DNA of 39,899 nucleotides from Clostridia bacterium (GTDB lineage Bacteria; Bacillota; Clostridia; Oscillospirales; CAG-272). The stretch spans positions 1 to 39,899 of the forward strand of contig JAFTKM010000001.1 in assembly GCA_017453245.1 (NCBI GenBank), given 5' to 3'. A program made the translations under genes and the position numbers. This document shows, piece by piece, positions 1-10,235 of this stretch (position 1 is its first letter; each line of letters opens with the position of its first letter). Below the pieces are notes generated by a model that was given only the letters and a program-made list of their open reading frames with translations, had not been told where the DNA came from and made no database searches.

Positions 1-3000
1 AAGCCGATGCTTGTTACGCTATCGGGTATTGTCACGCTTGTAAGGCTTGTGCAACCCGAGAACGCATAAGAGCCGATGCTTGTGACTCCTTCCGGAATAA
101 CAAGCTCTGTTACAAGCTCACCGTTAAGATAGAGATTGTTTGCATAATATAACGGGTTTGCAGAGTAATCATCGAACGAAATTGAACACCATTTGGCTAT
201 ATCTGTAATATACACGCTCGTAAGACCTGTGCAACCACGGAACGCATAAAAGCCGATGCTTGTGACGCTATCGGGAATTACGATGCTCGTAAGGCTTGTG
301 CAATAATAGAACGCATAAGAGCCGATGCTTGTTACGCTATCGGGTATAGTCATGCTCGTAAGGCTTGTGCAACCCGAGAACGCAAAAGAGCCGATCCTTG
401 TGACGCTATCGGGAATTACGATGCTCGTAAGGCTTGTGCAATTATAAAACGCTTCACCACCGATGCTTGTGACGCTATCACCGATTGTCACGCTCGTAAG
501 GCTTGTGCAACCATCGAACGCATAAGAGCCGATGCTTGTGACGTTCCTATCATTATATATTCCTATTACAATGTTCTTTTCAGTACAGGAGCCAATTCCT
601 GTTACCGTATAGCTCGTGCCATCAGAGTTCAATTTATATGTCAGTCCCGGTGTGCTTTCAGGAAGACCACATATAGCACAATATCCGTTTTCTGTGGAAT
701 GTAACCCGCCTGTTATGGGCAACTCAACGTAGCTTGTGTAATTGCAACGAGAACAGGTATTATATTCATTCCATCCAATCTCACCACAGTTAGGTTCTTT
801 AGCTTCGTGCGTAATATAATCGTGACCGAGGGCAGGAATTTCCTCATAAGTGGTATAATCACATCTGCCACAGGTATGGTACGCATCCCAACCGATTTCA
901 AGGCAGGTGGCAACCTGCGCTTCATTGTCGATATAGTCGTGACCGAGAGCTATAATTTCCGCATAGGTAGTATAATCGCATCTACTACAGGTTTGATACG
1001 CATCCCAGCCGATTTCGGTACAGGTTTCCTCGCGCGCCTCATGGTTGACATAGTTGTGACCAAGTGCAGGAATTTCTACGTAAGTGGTATAATCACATCT
1101 ACCACAAGTATGGTATGCATCCCAACCGATTTCAAGACAAGTAGCCTCCTGCGCTTCGTAATCAATATAATCATGACCAAGTGCTGGGATTTCTACATAT
1201 GTGTTGTAATCACATCTTCCACAGGTCTGATATGCATACCAACCGATTTCAAGGCAGGTTACTTCCTGTGCCTCGTGATCGATATAATCGTGACCGAGAG
1301 AGGTTATCTCTTCGTAGGTTGTGTAATCACATCTACCACAAGTATGGTATGCATCCCAACCGATTTCAAGGCAGGTGACAGCCTGTGCTTCGTGGTCGAT
1401 ATAATCGTGGTCGAGTGCATCAATTACAATATGCTCTCTTTCAAGCTCATCTTCGCATCTTCCACAATAGATAACGCTATCGTAAGAGCCGTCGGTAATA
1501 CAATCGGGAGCGACGTAGTTTTCAACTACTGCGTCGAGATGGTCGTGTCCTTTTGCAGGAATAACGATAGTTTTTCTGAGAATTTCGCACTCGCAGACCG
1601 AACAATCGCGCACGTTCTGATAAGAGCCGTCATTCAAGCAATCCGAGTCAACGTAGTTTTCTACCCATATATCTGTTGGCGTCGCCATATAACACTCGCA
1701 CTTATAGCCGTAGAAATAGTTGTCGATATAAACTTCGCCAATCTCCTGCGCTTCCCACCAAGGAGAATTATTGAAGATTCCGTAAGTTATATACTCAATG
1801 CTATCAGGAAGAGCTACTATAACAAGATAAGGAAGTCTGTTGTTTTCCTTGAAAGCATCAATGGTAATGGCGCCGTCCTCTGCGCCGATTCCGGCGATTC
1901 TCGGGTAGTTATCTTCGTCCTCAACGGGTGCGAAGAGGTTTTCAGGGATAACGGCATTTATACCGAGGATAAGAGCAAGACCTTCTTCGGTATCTGCTCC
2001 AACATTATAGAAGATGTAGTTGTTTTCGGTGATTTCCGAGTTAGTGCGTGATGCTATATAGATATACTCTATGTTCGTGCATTCGTAGAAGGTAGAGTCA
2101 CCCCAGTTTGTAATATCACCAAGAATAATAAGCGCCTCTATACCCTCGCAATAAGAGAATGCGGAGTTGCCAAGCTCTTTAATATTTTCGGGGAGAGTAA
2201 GCACCTCAATGCTGATACAGTACTGGAATGCCGCATTTCCGATCTGCACGAGATTCTTCGAGAATGTAATTTCGCTAAGAGCGTCGTTGTGACGGAACGC
2301 CATATTACCAAGCGTAGTTACCGTGTCGGGCATTTCAATCTTGGTAAGAGCGGTACAGTAGTCAAACGCTTTATCCGCTATCGTAACAAGGCTTGTGCCA
2401 AGGTCTATTTCGGTGAGCGCTGAGCAATACTCAAAGGCGCTCTGCGAGATAGTCTTCACGGAGTTGGAAAGCACAACAGATTCAAGTGCCGTACAGTAGG
2501 AGAATGCGTGGTCGCCTACTGTTTCGAGAACACTCGCATATTCGGAAATATCAAAGGTGGTGAGCGCCGTACAGTTCGAAAAGGCATAGCTACCTATAGT
2601 CGCGAGCTTTGCGCCTGTGGCCTTGATGCTTATGGTAGTTAAAGCGGAACAATTTGCGAATGCATACTCACCGATAGAGGTGAGATTCTTGTTTAAGAGA
2701 ACCGATTCAAGCGCGGTACAATACGCGAATGTGTATGCATTTATTTCCTTTACGCTATCGGGAATTATGATGGATTTAAGCGCGGTACAACCTTCAAAAG
2801 CATGCGCGTCTATCGTCTGTATGGAGTTAGGCAGCGATATGCTCTCAATCATAGTGTTACCCTTGAATGCACCTTCTGCAATTCTGATAACACGAAGACC
2901 GTCATGCATATTGGGAATTTCGATATGCGTTTCATATCCCTCGTATCCACTTACATAGTAGAACGAGCTATCCTCGGTAAGTTCAAACTTAATTTCGCCT

Positions 3001-5189
3001 GCATTGACAGTCAATGTGCAGGTCGCAGAAACTCCGTTAGGCGCAGTAGCGGTAATTACAGTCGTACCTGCGGATTTTGCATTTATAACACCATTTACAT
3101 TGACTGTTGCGACAGTCTCGTTTGAGGAAGTCCAAGTAAGAGTCTTTCCGTCAGCATTTTCAGGCAGAATGATAGCGTTAAGTGCAAAAGGTTGACCAAC
3201 ATATATTTCTGCTTCCGTTTTATCAAGTTCAACGCTGTCTACAGGAATGACTACCTTGACGTAACATACAGCAAACAGATAATCTTCTGTTCCTATGCAA
3301 ATTATTGTTTCTCCCTGACCGAGAGCTGTCAGCACGCCATTTTCTACCTTGACGATTGTTTCGTCACCTGACTCCCAGAAGAGTGGTTCGGTAGCATTAG
3401 ATGGGAGGACTGTAGCTATGAGTGTTTCGGTAGAGCCGAGATTCAGGATAATCTCAGTTTTGTTAAGAGTTACGCTCTCAACAGGTATGGCAAGCACGTC
3501 ACCATAGGTAAATGTTTCCCCGCCCTTTGCTCCACAAATACAGGATTTATAATAGATTGCGGGAGACACGGTAGTTGCGTCCGACTTCTTGAATTGCTCG
3601 TCAACAACCTCACGGTCGTAGGCATGATCTATCTTTTCAAGCACTACACTGTCCGTCAGTATTTCACCACAATAGCCACAATATACAAGATCGGTGTAGC
3701 CTTCTTCCGTGCAAGTGGGGGCAATCGCTTCGTCAACAACCTCAGTGTGACCGAGTGCGTCAACGGTAGACTGTGCTACAAGCACTTCGTTACATACTGA
3801 GCAGTGCTTACCTTCGGTAAGACCGGTGTTTGTGCAATCGGGAGCTACTGCTTCGTCAACGACTTCGGTGTGGCCGAGAGCTGAAACAGTGTTCTGCGCA
3901 ACAAGTATCTCGCCACAACCGGAACACTTTTTGCCTTCGGTAAGACCGTTTTCAGTACAAGTGGAAGCTACTGCATTCAGTGTTATAGTATCCCATCTAC
4001 TATGTTCATGTGAAAGAGCGGCTACAATATCCGTTTCAAATGCTTCACAGTTTACACAATCGCGGCGCTTCATTCCCATTTCGGATTCCGTAGGCTGATT
4101 GGTTACGTACCAATCGCCGTAACTGTGACCGCTTGCAGGTACGACAGTCTGTGCAACGAGTACTTCATTACATACGGAACAGTGCTTGCCTTCGGTGAGA
4201 CCCGTGTTGGTGCAATCGGGAGCGACTGCGACATCTATAACCTCAGTATGACCGAGTGCGTCAACAACAGTCTGTGCTACAAGAACTTCGTTACATACAG
4301 AACAGTGCTTGCCTTCGGTGAAACCCGTGTTGGTGCAATTGGGAGCGACTGCGACATCAATAACTTCGGTATGTCCAAGAGCATCAACTACAGTCTGATC
4401 TACGAGAACCTCGTTACATACAGAACAATGCTTACCTTCAGTAAGACCGGTATTGGTGCAATCGGGGGCTACTGCTTCATCTATAACCTCAGTATGATCG
4501 AGTGCGTCAACGACAGTCTGTACTACAAGAACTTCGTTACATACAGAACAGTGCTTGCCTTCGGTAAGACCGGTTTCGGTACAGGTGGGAGCAACTGCGG
4601 CATCTATAACTACAGTGTGACCGAGTGCGTCAACAGGAGTATCAATATAACTATCTCCGCATCGACAAGTGTGTGTAGTATATCCATCCGCAGTGCAAGT
4701 AGGCGCGGTTACAAAGGAAGCATACGAGTGACCTGTAGCATTTTTCTCGGTGTATGTGGTATAGTTGCAATCTTCGCGCTTGCAAGTCACGTAAGCATCC
4801 CAACCGATTTCGGTACAAGTGGGAGCCTGCGCGTTATGATTTTCAATATCATGATTTAAAGCATCTATTGTTGTTTGAACTATTAAAGTCTCATTACAAA
4901 CTGAGCAGTACTTCCCTTCTGTAAGGCCCGACTCGGTACAAGTAGGAGAGAAAGCTTCGTCAATTACCTCCGTATGACCGAGTGCGTCAACGGTAGACTG
5001 TGCTACAAGCACTTCGTTACATACTGAACAGTGCTTGCCTTCGGTAAGACCTGTTGCGGTACAAGTGGGAGTAACCGCAGGATCAATGACCTCGGTATGA
5101 ACGTGCTTCTTCTTACAAGAGGTAAACATAAACACACTCGCAAGCAAAATTATACATACGAGTAATGCAACTTTAACTGTCCTTTTCAT
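1..5189 (-). CDS. Giant repeat surface lipoprotein (CxxC modules, BIG2, BspA-type LRRs), 3'-partial
   Basis: The reading frame is open from ATG at 5189 to the window edge, 1729 codons, so the C-terminus is missing. An AAGG ribosome binding site lies about 7 nt upstream. The N-terminus is a lipoprotein signal (MKRTVKV, hydrophobic [14 protein letters not shown], lipobox FTSC). Residues about 30-530 hold roughly a dozen CxxC modules of the type [15 protein letters not shown]. About 560-730 are two Ig-like BIG2 domains ([16 protein letters not shown] and [16 protein letters not shown] starts). About 730-1150 are BspA-type leucine-rich repeats (AFxxCTALxxIxIPxSV). About 1160-1500 are further CxxC modules ([18 protein letters not shown]). 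From about 1505 to the edge are near-identical LRRs ([19 protein letters not shown]). LRR and BIG2 proteins usually mediate surface binding or adhesion. No catalytic domain is visible. The role of the CxxC modules is not known to me; metal binding is an inference. Confidence 0.9.
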   Translation of the reverse strand, partial: MKRTVKVALLVCIILLASVFMFTSCKKKHVHTEVIDPAVTPTCTATGLTEGKHCSVCNEVLVAQSTVDALGHTEVIDEAFSPTCTESGLTEGKYCSVCNETLIVQTTIDALNHDIENHNAQAPTCTEIGWDAYVTCKREDCNYTTYTEKNATGHSYASFVTAPTCTADGYTTHTCRCGDSYIDTPVDALGHTVVIDAAVAPTCTETGLTEGKHCSVCNEVLVVQTVVDALDHTEVIDEAVAPDCTNTGLTEGKHCSVCNEVLVDQTVVDALGHTEVIDVAVAPNCTNTGFTEGKHCSVCNEVLVAQTVVDALGHTEVIDVAVAPDCTNTGLTEGKHCSVCNEVLVAQTVVPASGHSYGDWYVTNQPTESEMGMKRRDCVNCEAFETDIVAALSHEHSRWDTITLNAVASTCTENGLTEGKKCSGCGEILVAQNTVSALGHTEVVDEAVAPDCTNTGLTEGKHCSVCNEVLVAQSTVDALGHTEVVDEAIAPTCTEEGYTDLVYCGYCGEILTDSVVLEKIDHAYDREVVDEQFKKSDATTVSPAIYYKSCICGAKGGETFTYGDVLAIPVESVTLNKTEIILNLGSTETLIATVLPSNATEPLFWESGDETIVKVENGVLTALGQGETIICIGTEDYLFAVCYVKVVIPVDSVELDKTEAEIYVGQPFALNAIILPENADGKTLTWTSSNETVATVNVNGVINAKSAGTTVITATAPNGVSATCTLTVNAGEIKFELTEDSSFYYVSGYEGYETHIEIPNMHDGLRVIRIAEGAFKGNTMIESISLPNSIQTIDAHAFEGCTALKSIIIPDSVKEINAYTFAYCTALESVLLNKNLTSIGEYAFANCSALTTISIKATGAKLATIGSYAFSNCTALTTFDISEYASVLETVGDHAFSYCTALESVVLSNSVKTISQSAFEYCSALTEIDLGTSLVTIADKAFDYCTALTKIEMPDTVTTLGNMAFRHNDALSEITFSKNLVQIGNAAFQYCISIEVLTLPENIKELGNSAFSYCEGIEALIILGDITNWGDSTFYECTNIEYIYIASRTNSEITENNYIFYNVGADTEEGLALILGINAVIPENLFAPVEDEDNYPRIAGIGAEDGAITIDAFKENNRLPYLVIVALPDSIEYITYGIFNNSPWWEAQEIGEVYIDNYFYGYKCECYMATPTDIWVENYVDSDCLNDGSYQNVRDCSVCECEILRKTIVIPAKGHDHLDAVVENYVAPDCITDGSYDSVIYCGRCEDELEREHIVIDALDHDYIDHEAQAVTCLEIGWDAYHTCGRCDYTTYEEITSLGHDYIDHEAQEVTCLEIGWYAYQTCGRCDYNTYVEIPALGHDYIDYEAQEATCLEIGWDAYHTCGRCDYTTYVEIPALGHNYVNHEAREETCTEIGWDAYQTCSRCDYTTYAEIIALGHDYIDNEAQVATCLEIGWDAYHTCGRCDYTTYEEIPALGHDYITHEAKEPNCGEIGWNEYNTCSRCNYTSYVELPITGGLHSTENGYCAICGLPESTPGLTYKLNSDGTSYTVTGIGSCTEKNIVIGIYNDRNVTSIGSYAFDGCTSLTSVTIGDSVTSIGGEAFYNCTSLTSIVIPDSVTRIGSFAFSGCTSLTSMTIPDSVTSIGSYAFYYCTSLTSIVIPDSVTSIGFYAFRGCTGLTSVYITDIAKWCSISFDDYSANPLYYANNLYLNGELVTELVIPEGVTSIGSYAFSGCTSLTSVTIPDSVTSIG
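700..1440 (-). repeat. Coding tandem repeat, EIGWDAY...CGRCDY modules
   Basis: At least six units of about 120 bp lie in tandem inside the lipoprotein gene. Each encodes a variant of [20 protein letters not shown] followed by [15 protein letters not shown]. Neighbouring units are very similar at DNA level, so copy number could change by recombination or slippage. Confidence 0.8.
3590..5100 (-). repeat. Coding tandem repeat, [11 protein letters not shown] modules
   Basis: About a dozen units of about 110-140 bp encode [22 protein letters not shown] followed by [17 protein letters not shown]. One stretch ([28 protein letters not shown]) matches, in the same order, a stretch of the lipoprotein at 20346-23741. 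Confidence 0.8.
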
Positions 5190-5256
5190 AACCTTCACTT
5201 TCGCGTTTAAGCCCGTCGGCGTTTTATGTTTTTACAGCACACAGATTGGAGAATAA

Positions 5257-5288
5257 AGCAAAAAGTGCGCCCGCAAAGCGAGCGCACT
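5257..5288 (-). terminator. Rho-independent terminator of the upstream ncRNA
   Basis: Stem AGTGCGC-x-CGC (5264-5274) pairs with GCG-x-GCGCACT (5278-5288) around an AAA loop. On the minus strand it is followed by TTTTT. It lies about 70 nt upstream of the lipoprotein start, so it either ends a separate small RNA or attenuates the lipoprotein transcript. Confidence 0.7.
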
Positions 5289-5411
5289 CCATTATGTACC
5301 CAACCTTGCCGCGACGCAATTTCCATAATACACTTGAATCAAGAATATGAAAAGGTGGGAGTACTAAATGGCATAGTACACCCTTGAAACAAATGTATTA
5401 AATTACGTCGC
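5259..5411 (-). ncRNA. Candidate structured small RNA (6S-like long hairpin, or leader RNA)
   Basis: Between a good promoter and a terminator lies a sequence of about 150 nt that folds into one long interrupted hairpin. GCGACGTAATTT pairs with AAATTGCGTCGC (12 bp, one G-U). After a 4-nt ATGG bulge, AATACATTTG pairs with CAAGTGTATT, then TCAAG with CTTGA. The tip holds a GTACT/AGTAC hairpin flanked by GGG and CCC. No ORF fits. Length and overall shape resemble 6S RNA, but I recognise no diagnostic 6S sequence, and a separate terminator follows. It could also be a riboswitch-like leader of the lipoprotein gene. Confidence 0.5.
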
Positions 5412-5417
5412 AAGCCT

Positions 5418-5446
5418 ATTGTAGCATAAATATTATAAAAAATCAA
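5418..5446 (-). promoter_or_regulatory. Sigma-A type promoter for the structured RNA
   Basis: Minus-strand -35 TTGATT (5441-5446), 17-bp spacer, -10 TACAAT (5418-5423). Transcription would start near 5411, at the foot of the long hairpin. Confidence 0.7.
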
Positions 5447-5489
5447 GTATGATGATAAAATAATATCCGTATGTAATTGGGTGTTGTAA

Positions 5490-5704
5490 AAACCTCATCC
5501 GTCACTCGCCAAGGCTCGCGCCACCTTCCCCAAAAGGGAAGGTTGGGGACCTCACGTCTCGCTGAAGCTCGGGCACGGATGAAATCTGCCAGAGGCAAAT
5601 GAAATCCCCTATGGGAGACAATCCCTCACCGCTATCGCGGAGCTCCCTTTGCACAAAGGAGCCGCCCTCTCACCGCTTCGCGGAGCTCTCCCAAGGGGAG
5701 AGCC
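5490..5704. repeat. Dispersed palindromic repeats (CATCCGTCACTC / CTCACCGCTTCGCGGAG types)
   Basis: A series of palindromic modules: CCTTCCCC-AAAAGGGAAGG, TGCC-aga-GGCA, TCCC-ctat-GGGA, CTCACCGCTATCGCGGAG, CTCCCTTTG-CACAAAGGAG and CTCTCCC-AAGGGGAGAG. Close relatives occur at 20141-20270 and 34706-34832. No coding potential is visible. They resemble REP-like dispersed elements of gut clostridial genomes. Confidence 0.65.
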
Positions 5705-5726
5705 TAAGGAAAAAGCCACAGATTTA

Positions 5727-5957
5727 GCGTAGTGCCCTTAAGGACACTACGCAGCGATATAAATCCCTGACGGGATTTTCGATATGTTGCTGACGCAACT
5801 CGATATGCTATGCTCGATATGTTTGCTTCGCAAACGAGGGATTTATATCATATCGAAACCGACCGCAAGGCGGTTATATCGAATTTGCCGTAAGGCAAAT
5901 ATATCGAGCCGAGCAGAGCGAGGCATATCGACAAATAGCATCTGTGGACACAGATGC
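5727..5957. repeat. Short-hairpin array with ATATCGA/TCGATAT linker
   Basis: Unrelated small palindromes follow one another: GCGTAGTG..CACTACGC, AATCCC-tgac-GGGATT, GTTGC-tgac-GCAAC, GC-tat-GC, GTTTGC-ttc-GCAAAC, ACCG..CGGT, TTTGCC-gtaa-GGCAAA and CATCTGTG..CAGATG. They are joined by TCGATAT in the left half and by its reverse complement ATATCGA in the right half. A perfect 13-bp inverted repeat (5756-5768 and 5837-5849) brackets part of it. No ribosome binding site or plausible protein is present. Confidence 0.7.
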
Positions 5958-5976
5958 AGTGCTTGTCAAGAAAATA

Positions 5977-6010
5977 GGACAGAGAAAACGAATGCAATCT
6001 CTGTCCTTTT
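5977..6010 (+). terminator. Terminator-like hairpin in the intergenic region
   Basis: GGACAGAGA (5977-5985) pairs perfectly with TCTCTGTCC (5998-6006), followed by TTTTCC on the plus strand. No plus-strand gene ends here, so it may belong to the repeat cluster instead. Confidence 0.35.
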
Positions 6011-6092
6011 CCTGTCGGTAGGTAACGTATTCTATTTCATTTATAAAACTGTCCTTAAGAGTACGCTCCCTTCTCTGCGGCTTTTGTGATAT

Positions 6093-6171
6093 TCCCTGCG
6101 GGAGATATATTTTTGCTTAGCAAAAGTTATATTCCTTGCTGTGCAAGGAGATATATGTCCGCTATGCGGAC
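6093..6171. repeat. Short-hairpin array with GATATAT/GTTATAT linker
   Basis: Four palindromes, TCCC-tgc-GGGA, TTTTGC-tta-GCAAAA, TCCTTGC-tgt-GCAAGGA and GTCCGC-tat-GCGGAC, are separated by GATATAT or GTTATAT. This is the same architecture as 5727-5957 and 24685-24880 with a different linker. The remaining stretch to 6287 holds only further palindromic repeat (CTTCTCT-caca-AGAGAAG at the end). Confidence 0.6.
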
Positions 6172-6287
6172 GTTTGACTAAACGGAGTCTACTACTCATC
6201 CACCGCCATCACGCGAACCCATAAACTCGACTACGCTCGTTTTGGAGAACCCCGTGGCGGTCCCCCTTCTCTCACAAGAGAAGGCCG

Positions 6288-7199
6288 TTAGAAATTCTCG
6301 GGGTAAACGCCCTGGGCTTTGAGCTGCTTGAAGGCTTCGACAACTACGGGCTTATCCTCTTTGTAGGTTACGCCGTACCACTTATCCTCGTTGTCGAGAA
6401 CGAGTGCATCTGCCTTACCCTCTTCGATCAGGTCGGAAACGAGAACGGGGAGAAGGTACTCGCACTTCTCGGGGTTCTTCTGAAGGTTAGCGTCGAGGAA
6501 CTCGGGGAAGCGAGCCTTAGCTTCTCTAAGGTAAGCGGGGGTGAAGCCCCAGAGGTTCATGGATACGATGGTATCGGGATCAAGAGGCTGCTTGTCGCCC
6601 TCGTCGAGGAAGTAGATGGATCCGTCTGCCTCTACACCGATCTGGGTACGCTCAACGATCTTGGTAAGGAGGCCGTTCTCGAAGGAGCATACGCCTCTTG
6701 CAACGGTACCCTTCTCTGTTACGGTGTTCTTAAGAAGGTAGCCGACCATAGCGAAGTGATACTTCTCGTCGTCCTGGGTATTCTTAAGGAACTCATAGAT
6801 CTTCTTGAAAGCGTTTGCGCCGTAGTAGTCATCTGCGTTGATAACTGCGAAGGGGCCCTCTACGGTGTCAAGGCAGCACATAAGAGCGTGTGCGGTGCCC
6901 CAGGGCTTTCTTCTGCCCTCGGGGATAGAATAACCCTCGGGAAGCTTGTAGAGCTCCTGGAAAACGTACTTAACGTTGATGTCCTTGCCCTCGAGGTGCT
7001 TATCCATTACCTCGCGAAAGTCCTTCTCGATCTCCTTCTTGATAATGAAGGTAACGTCACGGAAGCCGGCTCTGATCGCATCGTAGATGGAATAGTCGAT
7101 GATGATGTGGCCCTGCTCGTCGACTGAGTCGATCTGCTTGAGTCCGCCGTATCTGCTGCCCATACCTGCAGCCATTATAACAAGCTCGGGATTTTTCAT
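6288..7199 (-). CDS. Nucleotidyltransferase, sugar-phosphate NTP transferase family
   Basis: A 303-residue protein of the NTP_transferase fold, which joins NTP to a sugar- or amino-alcohol-phosphate. The N-terminus carries the nucleotide-binding motif VIMAAGMGSRYGGLKQI (GxGxR...K), and the metal-binding acidic motif is seen as FAVINADDYYG. I chose ATG 7199 rather than a longer frame starting at 7280. AGGAGA lies 8 nt upstream of 7199, and the longer start would overlap the -35 box. The gene has its own promoter at 7239-7267 and is transcribed divergently from upp. The substrate cannot be told from sequence; related proteins are often encoded beside choline-kinase-like genes, but none is visible here. 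Cytosolic, no signal peptide. Confidence 0.88.
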   Translation of the reverse strand: MKNPELVIMAAGMGSRYGGLKQIDSVDEQGHIIIDYSIYDAIRAGFRDVTFIIKKEIEKDFREVMDKHLEGKDINVKYVFQELYKLPEGYSIPEGRRKPWGTAHALMCCLDTVEGPFAVINADDYYGANAFKKIYEFLKNTQDDEKYHFAMVGYLLKNTVTEKGTVARGVCSFENGLLTKIVERTQIGVEADGSIYFLDEGDKQPLDPDTIVSMNLWGFTPAYLREAKARFPEFLDANLQKNPEKCEYLLPVLVSDLIEEGKADALVLDNEDKWYGVTYKEDKPVVVEAFKQLKAQGVYPENF

Positions 7200-7218
7200 T
7201 GGTTTGTCTCCTATGTAA

Positions 7219-8055
<837 letters not shown>

Positions 8056-9030
8056 ATGCGCGAGATAAAGATCGCAAAGAACGACGCGGGACAGCGCCTT
8101 GACAAGTTTCTCACAAAGGCACTTGACCTGCCCATAGGACTCCTATACAAGTCGATACGCATGAAAAAGATAAAGGTCAACCGAAAGCGCGCGGAGAATA
8201 ACACTCTGCTCCAAGAGGGTGACACGATACAGTGCTTTCTTGCCGAGGAATTCTTCGGTAAGCTCGACAACACAGACGAGGTATCGCTGTCCTTTGACAA
8301 GATACAGCCGAAGCTTGATATAGTCTATGAGGACGAGAACATTCTCCTCTTGAACAAGCGGCCGGGTGTGTCGGTGCACGAGGACGAGGACTCGAAGGTC
8401 AACACTCTGATAGCGCACGTGCAGGCGTATCTCTACCAGAAGGGCGAGTATAACCCGAAGGACGAGCAGAGCTTTGCCCCCGCGCTGTGCAACAGAATTG
8501 ACAGAAACACGGGCGGAATTGTTATAGCGGCAAAGACCGCCGAGGCTCTGCGCGTGATGAACGAGAAGATTCGCCTAAGGGAGATAGACAAGCTCTATCT
8601 CGCGGCGGTGCACGGAATACCCGAGAGGAAAGAGGCGACTCTTACCGGCTATCTCATCAAGGACGAGAAGTTGAACAAGGTGCGCGTCTATGAGAAGAAT
8701 CCGCCGAGGGGCGCGAAGAACATTATCACGAAGTACAAGGTTATTGCAACAAGGGGCTCGGATGCGCTTATAGAGGTCGAGCTTCTTACCGGAAGAACGC
8801 ACCAGATAAGGGCGCATATGGCTTACATCGGCCATCCGCTTATCGGTGACGGAAAGTACGGAGTGAACAAGGGTGACAGAGCCGAGGGATATAAATACCA
8901 AGCGCTGTATTCCTACAAGCTTCGCTTCGCATTCAAGGGCGAGGAGACAGCGCTCGAGTACCTGAACGGAAAGGAATTCTCTATTCCAAAGAGGGATATT
9001 TACTTCACGGGTGAATTCTTTGATAAGTAA
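8056..9030 (+). CDS. RluA-family 23S rRNA pseudouridine synthase
   Basis: Isomerises uridine to pseudouridine in RNA, most likely 23S rRNA. The 324-residue protein has an N-terminal S4 RNA-binding domain (about 11-70, AGQRLDKFLTKAL and KIKVNRKRAENN). A RluA catalytic domain follows, with the motif NRIDRNTGG (146-154); Asp149 is the expected nucleophile. The usual HRLDxxTSG motif is altered to NRID..TGG, a conservative change. RTHQIRAHMAYIGHPLIGD is the conserved C-terminal block. The ATG immediately follows the upp stop, with no separate ribosome binding site beyond the end of upp. RluC/RluD/YlyB-type assignment is not possible from sequence alone. Confidence 0.92.
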   Translation: MREIKIAKNDAGQRLDKFLTKALDLPIGLLYKSIRMKKIKVNRKRAENNTLLQEGDTIQCFLAEEFFGKLDNTDEVSLSFDKIQPKLDIVYEDENILLLNKRPGVSVHEDEDSKVNTLIAHVQAYLYQKGEYNPKDEQSFAPALCNRIDRNTGGIVIAAKTAEALRVMNEKIRLREIDKLYLAAVHGIPERKEATLTGYLIKDEKLNKVRVYEKNPPRGAKNIITKYKVIATRGSDALIEVELLTGRTHQIRAHMAYIGHPLIGDGKYGVNKGDRAEGYKYQALYSYKLRFAFKGEETALEYLNGKEFSIPKRDIYFTGEFFDK

Positions 9031-9040
9031 TATGGATATG

Positions 9041-9071
9041 AAAAAAGGACGAGATTTTCTCGTCCTTTTTT
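9041..9071 (+). terminator. Terminator of upp-rluA
   Basis: AAAAAAGGACGAGA-ttt-TCTCGTCCTTTTTT: a GC-rich stem with a T run, 10 nt after the stop codon. The A run on the other side could also let it act on the minus strand. Confidence 0.9.
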
Positions 9072-9193
9072 GTTTTATTTGACAATTTTTGTTGTCATTT
9101 TATAAGTTTTTCCGCCGTTGTCGCATAGTTTCCGACCATCGTCTTCGCAAGTCTACGGCTCCGTCGGCTCCTTGCTTTGGACGGTTTCGCTGC

Positions 9194-9222
9194 GTAAAAA
9201 ACAACACTCAGTTGTTTTTTAC
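9194..9222 (-). terminator. Terminator of the uvrB-uvrA-nrdG-dut operon, overlapping the dut stop
   Basis: GTAAAAAACAAC (9194-9205) and GTTGTTTTTTAC (9211-9222) form a perfect 12-bp stem around a 5-nt loop. Read on the minus strand, the dut stop codon TAA lies in the 5' arm. The stretch 9072-9193 between the two convergent terminators holds no gene; a small TGACAA/TTGTCA hairpin is visible at about 9080-9098. Confidence 0.75.
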
Positions 9223-9656
9223 TTGGTGCCGGTTGAACCAAATCCGCCTGCCCCGCGTACTGTATCGGAGAGCTCGTCCGCGAGCTCAAACTCTGCCTTG
9301 AGGAAAGGCACGATGGCAAGCTGTGCGACTCTCTCACCGCACTCGACGGAAGCGGGGATATCCGAGTGATTATGGAGCGCTACCCTGACCTCTCCGCGGT
9401 AGTCTGCGTCGATAACGCCGACCTTGTTTGCGGGAGCGAGACCGCGCTTGGTGCCAAGGCTGCTTCTGGCAAAGATAAGGCCGCAATAGCCCTCGGGTAT
9501 CTCGACTGCAATACCGGTATGTAAGAGAACGGTGGTGTGGGGCGCTATCTCGGTGGTGCCGTCGGTAAGCGCGTAGAGGTCCGCGCCTGCGGAATATTCT
9601 GTGCCGTATGTGGGAAGGATCGCTCTTTCATCAAGCTTCTGTATTCTGACTTTCAT
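9219..9656 (-). CDS. dut: Deoxyuridine 5'-triphosphate nucleotidohydrolase (dUTPase)
   Basis: Hydrolyses dUTP to dUMP and pyrophosphate, which keeps uracil out of DNA and supplies dUMP for thymidylate synthesis. All five trimeric dUTPase motifs are visible in 145 residues: SAGADLYA, ARSSLG, GVIDADYRGE, GERVAQL and RGAGGFGSTG. The ATG overlaps the stop of nrdG (TAATG), which indicates translational coupling. It is the last gene of the uvrB-uvrA-nrdG-dut transcript, and its stop lies inside the terminator stem. Grouping dUTPase with RNR activation and excision repair fits a nucleotide-pool and DNA-repair theme. Confidence 0.96.
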   Translation of the reverse strand: MKVRIQKLDERAILPTYGTEYSAGADLYALTDGTTEIAPHTTVLLHTGIAVEIPEGYCGLIFARSSLGTKRGLAPANKVGVIDADYRGEVRVALHNHSDIPASVECGERVAQLAIVPFLKAEFELADELSDTVRGAGGFGSTGTK

Positions 9657-10222
9657 TAGTTTGTCTCCTCGTTGTTGTAGGATTTATCGAGCTTACATCC
9701 GTCCCAGATAACTATCTCGCCGGAGGCTCTTGTTTTATTCATATCTATAATTCTTTGATTTGACGAGCCGCGGAAGCGGAGTCCGAGGCGCTTCTTCTCC
9801 TCCTCGAATCTGCCATCGACCAGAATGTCAACAAGCGAGAGTATCTCAGAGGTGACCTCGATACACTTTGGATGCTCGCCAAGAGCTCCCGTCAGTTCCT
9901 CGTAAAGATTGCCCGTAAAGAGCCAGAGTGTCTTATGGGGATATCTTTTTTTGAACTCACGAAGAAACGGAAGGAGCGCTCTTTGGTTAGAGGGCTCCAT
10001 CGGCTCACCGCCGAGAATCGTAAGACCGCGGACAGAGGAATTCTCAAAGGTTGAGAGGATATCCTCAGCAACCTCATCTGTGAAGGGCGCGCCGTAGTCA
10101 AACGCCCAGGTCTCGGGCTGGAAGCAATTCTTGCATCTGTTCGTGCAACCGCTGACGAAGAGAGTTGTTCTGATACCCTCTCCGTTAGCTACGTCAAATT
10201 TCTTTACTGTTCCGTAATGCAT
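9656..10222 (-). CDS. nrdG: Anaerobic ribonucleotide reductase activating protein
   Basis: A radical-SAM enzyme that installs the glycyl radical on the class III ribonucleotide reductase NrdD. The 188-residue protein carries the cluster-binding motif CxxxCxxC at Cys26, Cys30 and Cys33 (GCTNRCKNCF). LTILGGEPM is the SAM-binding GGE motif, and WLFTGN and DILVDGRF are further NrdG-typical blocks. An AAGG sequence precedes the start. It lies 13 nt downstream of uvrA and overlaps dut by one base. No nrdD is in the window, so its partner must be elsewhere. An orphan activase for another glycyl-radical enzyme is a less likely alternative. Confidence 0.9.
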   Translation of the reverse strand: MHYGTVKKFDVANGEGIRTTLFVSGCTNRCKNCFQPETWAFDYGAPFTDEVAEDILSTFENSSVRGLTILGGEPMEPSNQRALLPFLREFKKRYPHKTLWLFTGNLYEELTGALGEHPKCIEVTSEILSLVDILVDGRFEEEKKRLGLRFRGSSNQRIIDMNKTRASGEIVIWDGCKLDKSYNNEETN

Positions 10223-10235
10223 TGTAAACTTTACC

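Noticed and set aside
807-2051. A 414-codon plus-strand ORF
   Set aside because: It is antisense to the repeat-rich lipoprotein gene, has the same period as its repeats, and has no ribosome binding site or known motif.
4125-4859. A 244-codon plus-strand ORF with repeats
   Set aside because: Shadow of the CxxC repeats on the other strand; the minus frame has a signal peptide and recognisable domains.
5784-6089. A 101-codon plus-strand ORF
   Set aside because: It lies over the short-hairpin array and a terminator-like hairpin. The sequence is explained by palindromes, and it has no ribosome binding site.
9656-10222. QueE or another small radical-SAM enzyme
   Set aside because: The CTNRCKNCF spacing, length and the position with dut fit NrdG better.
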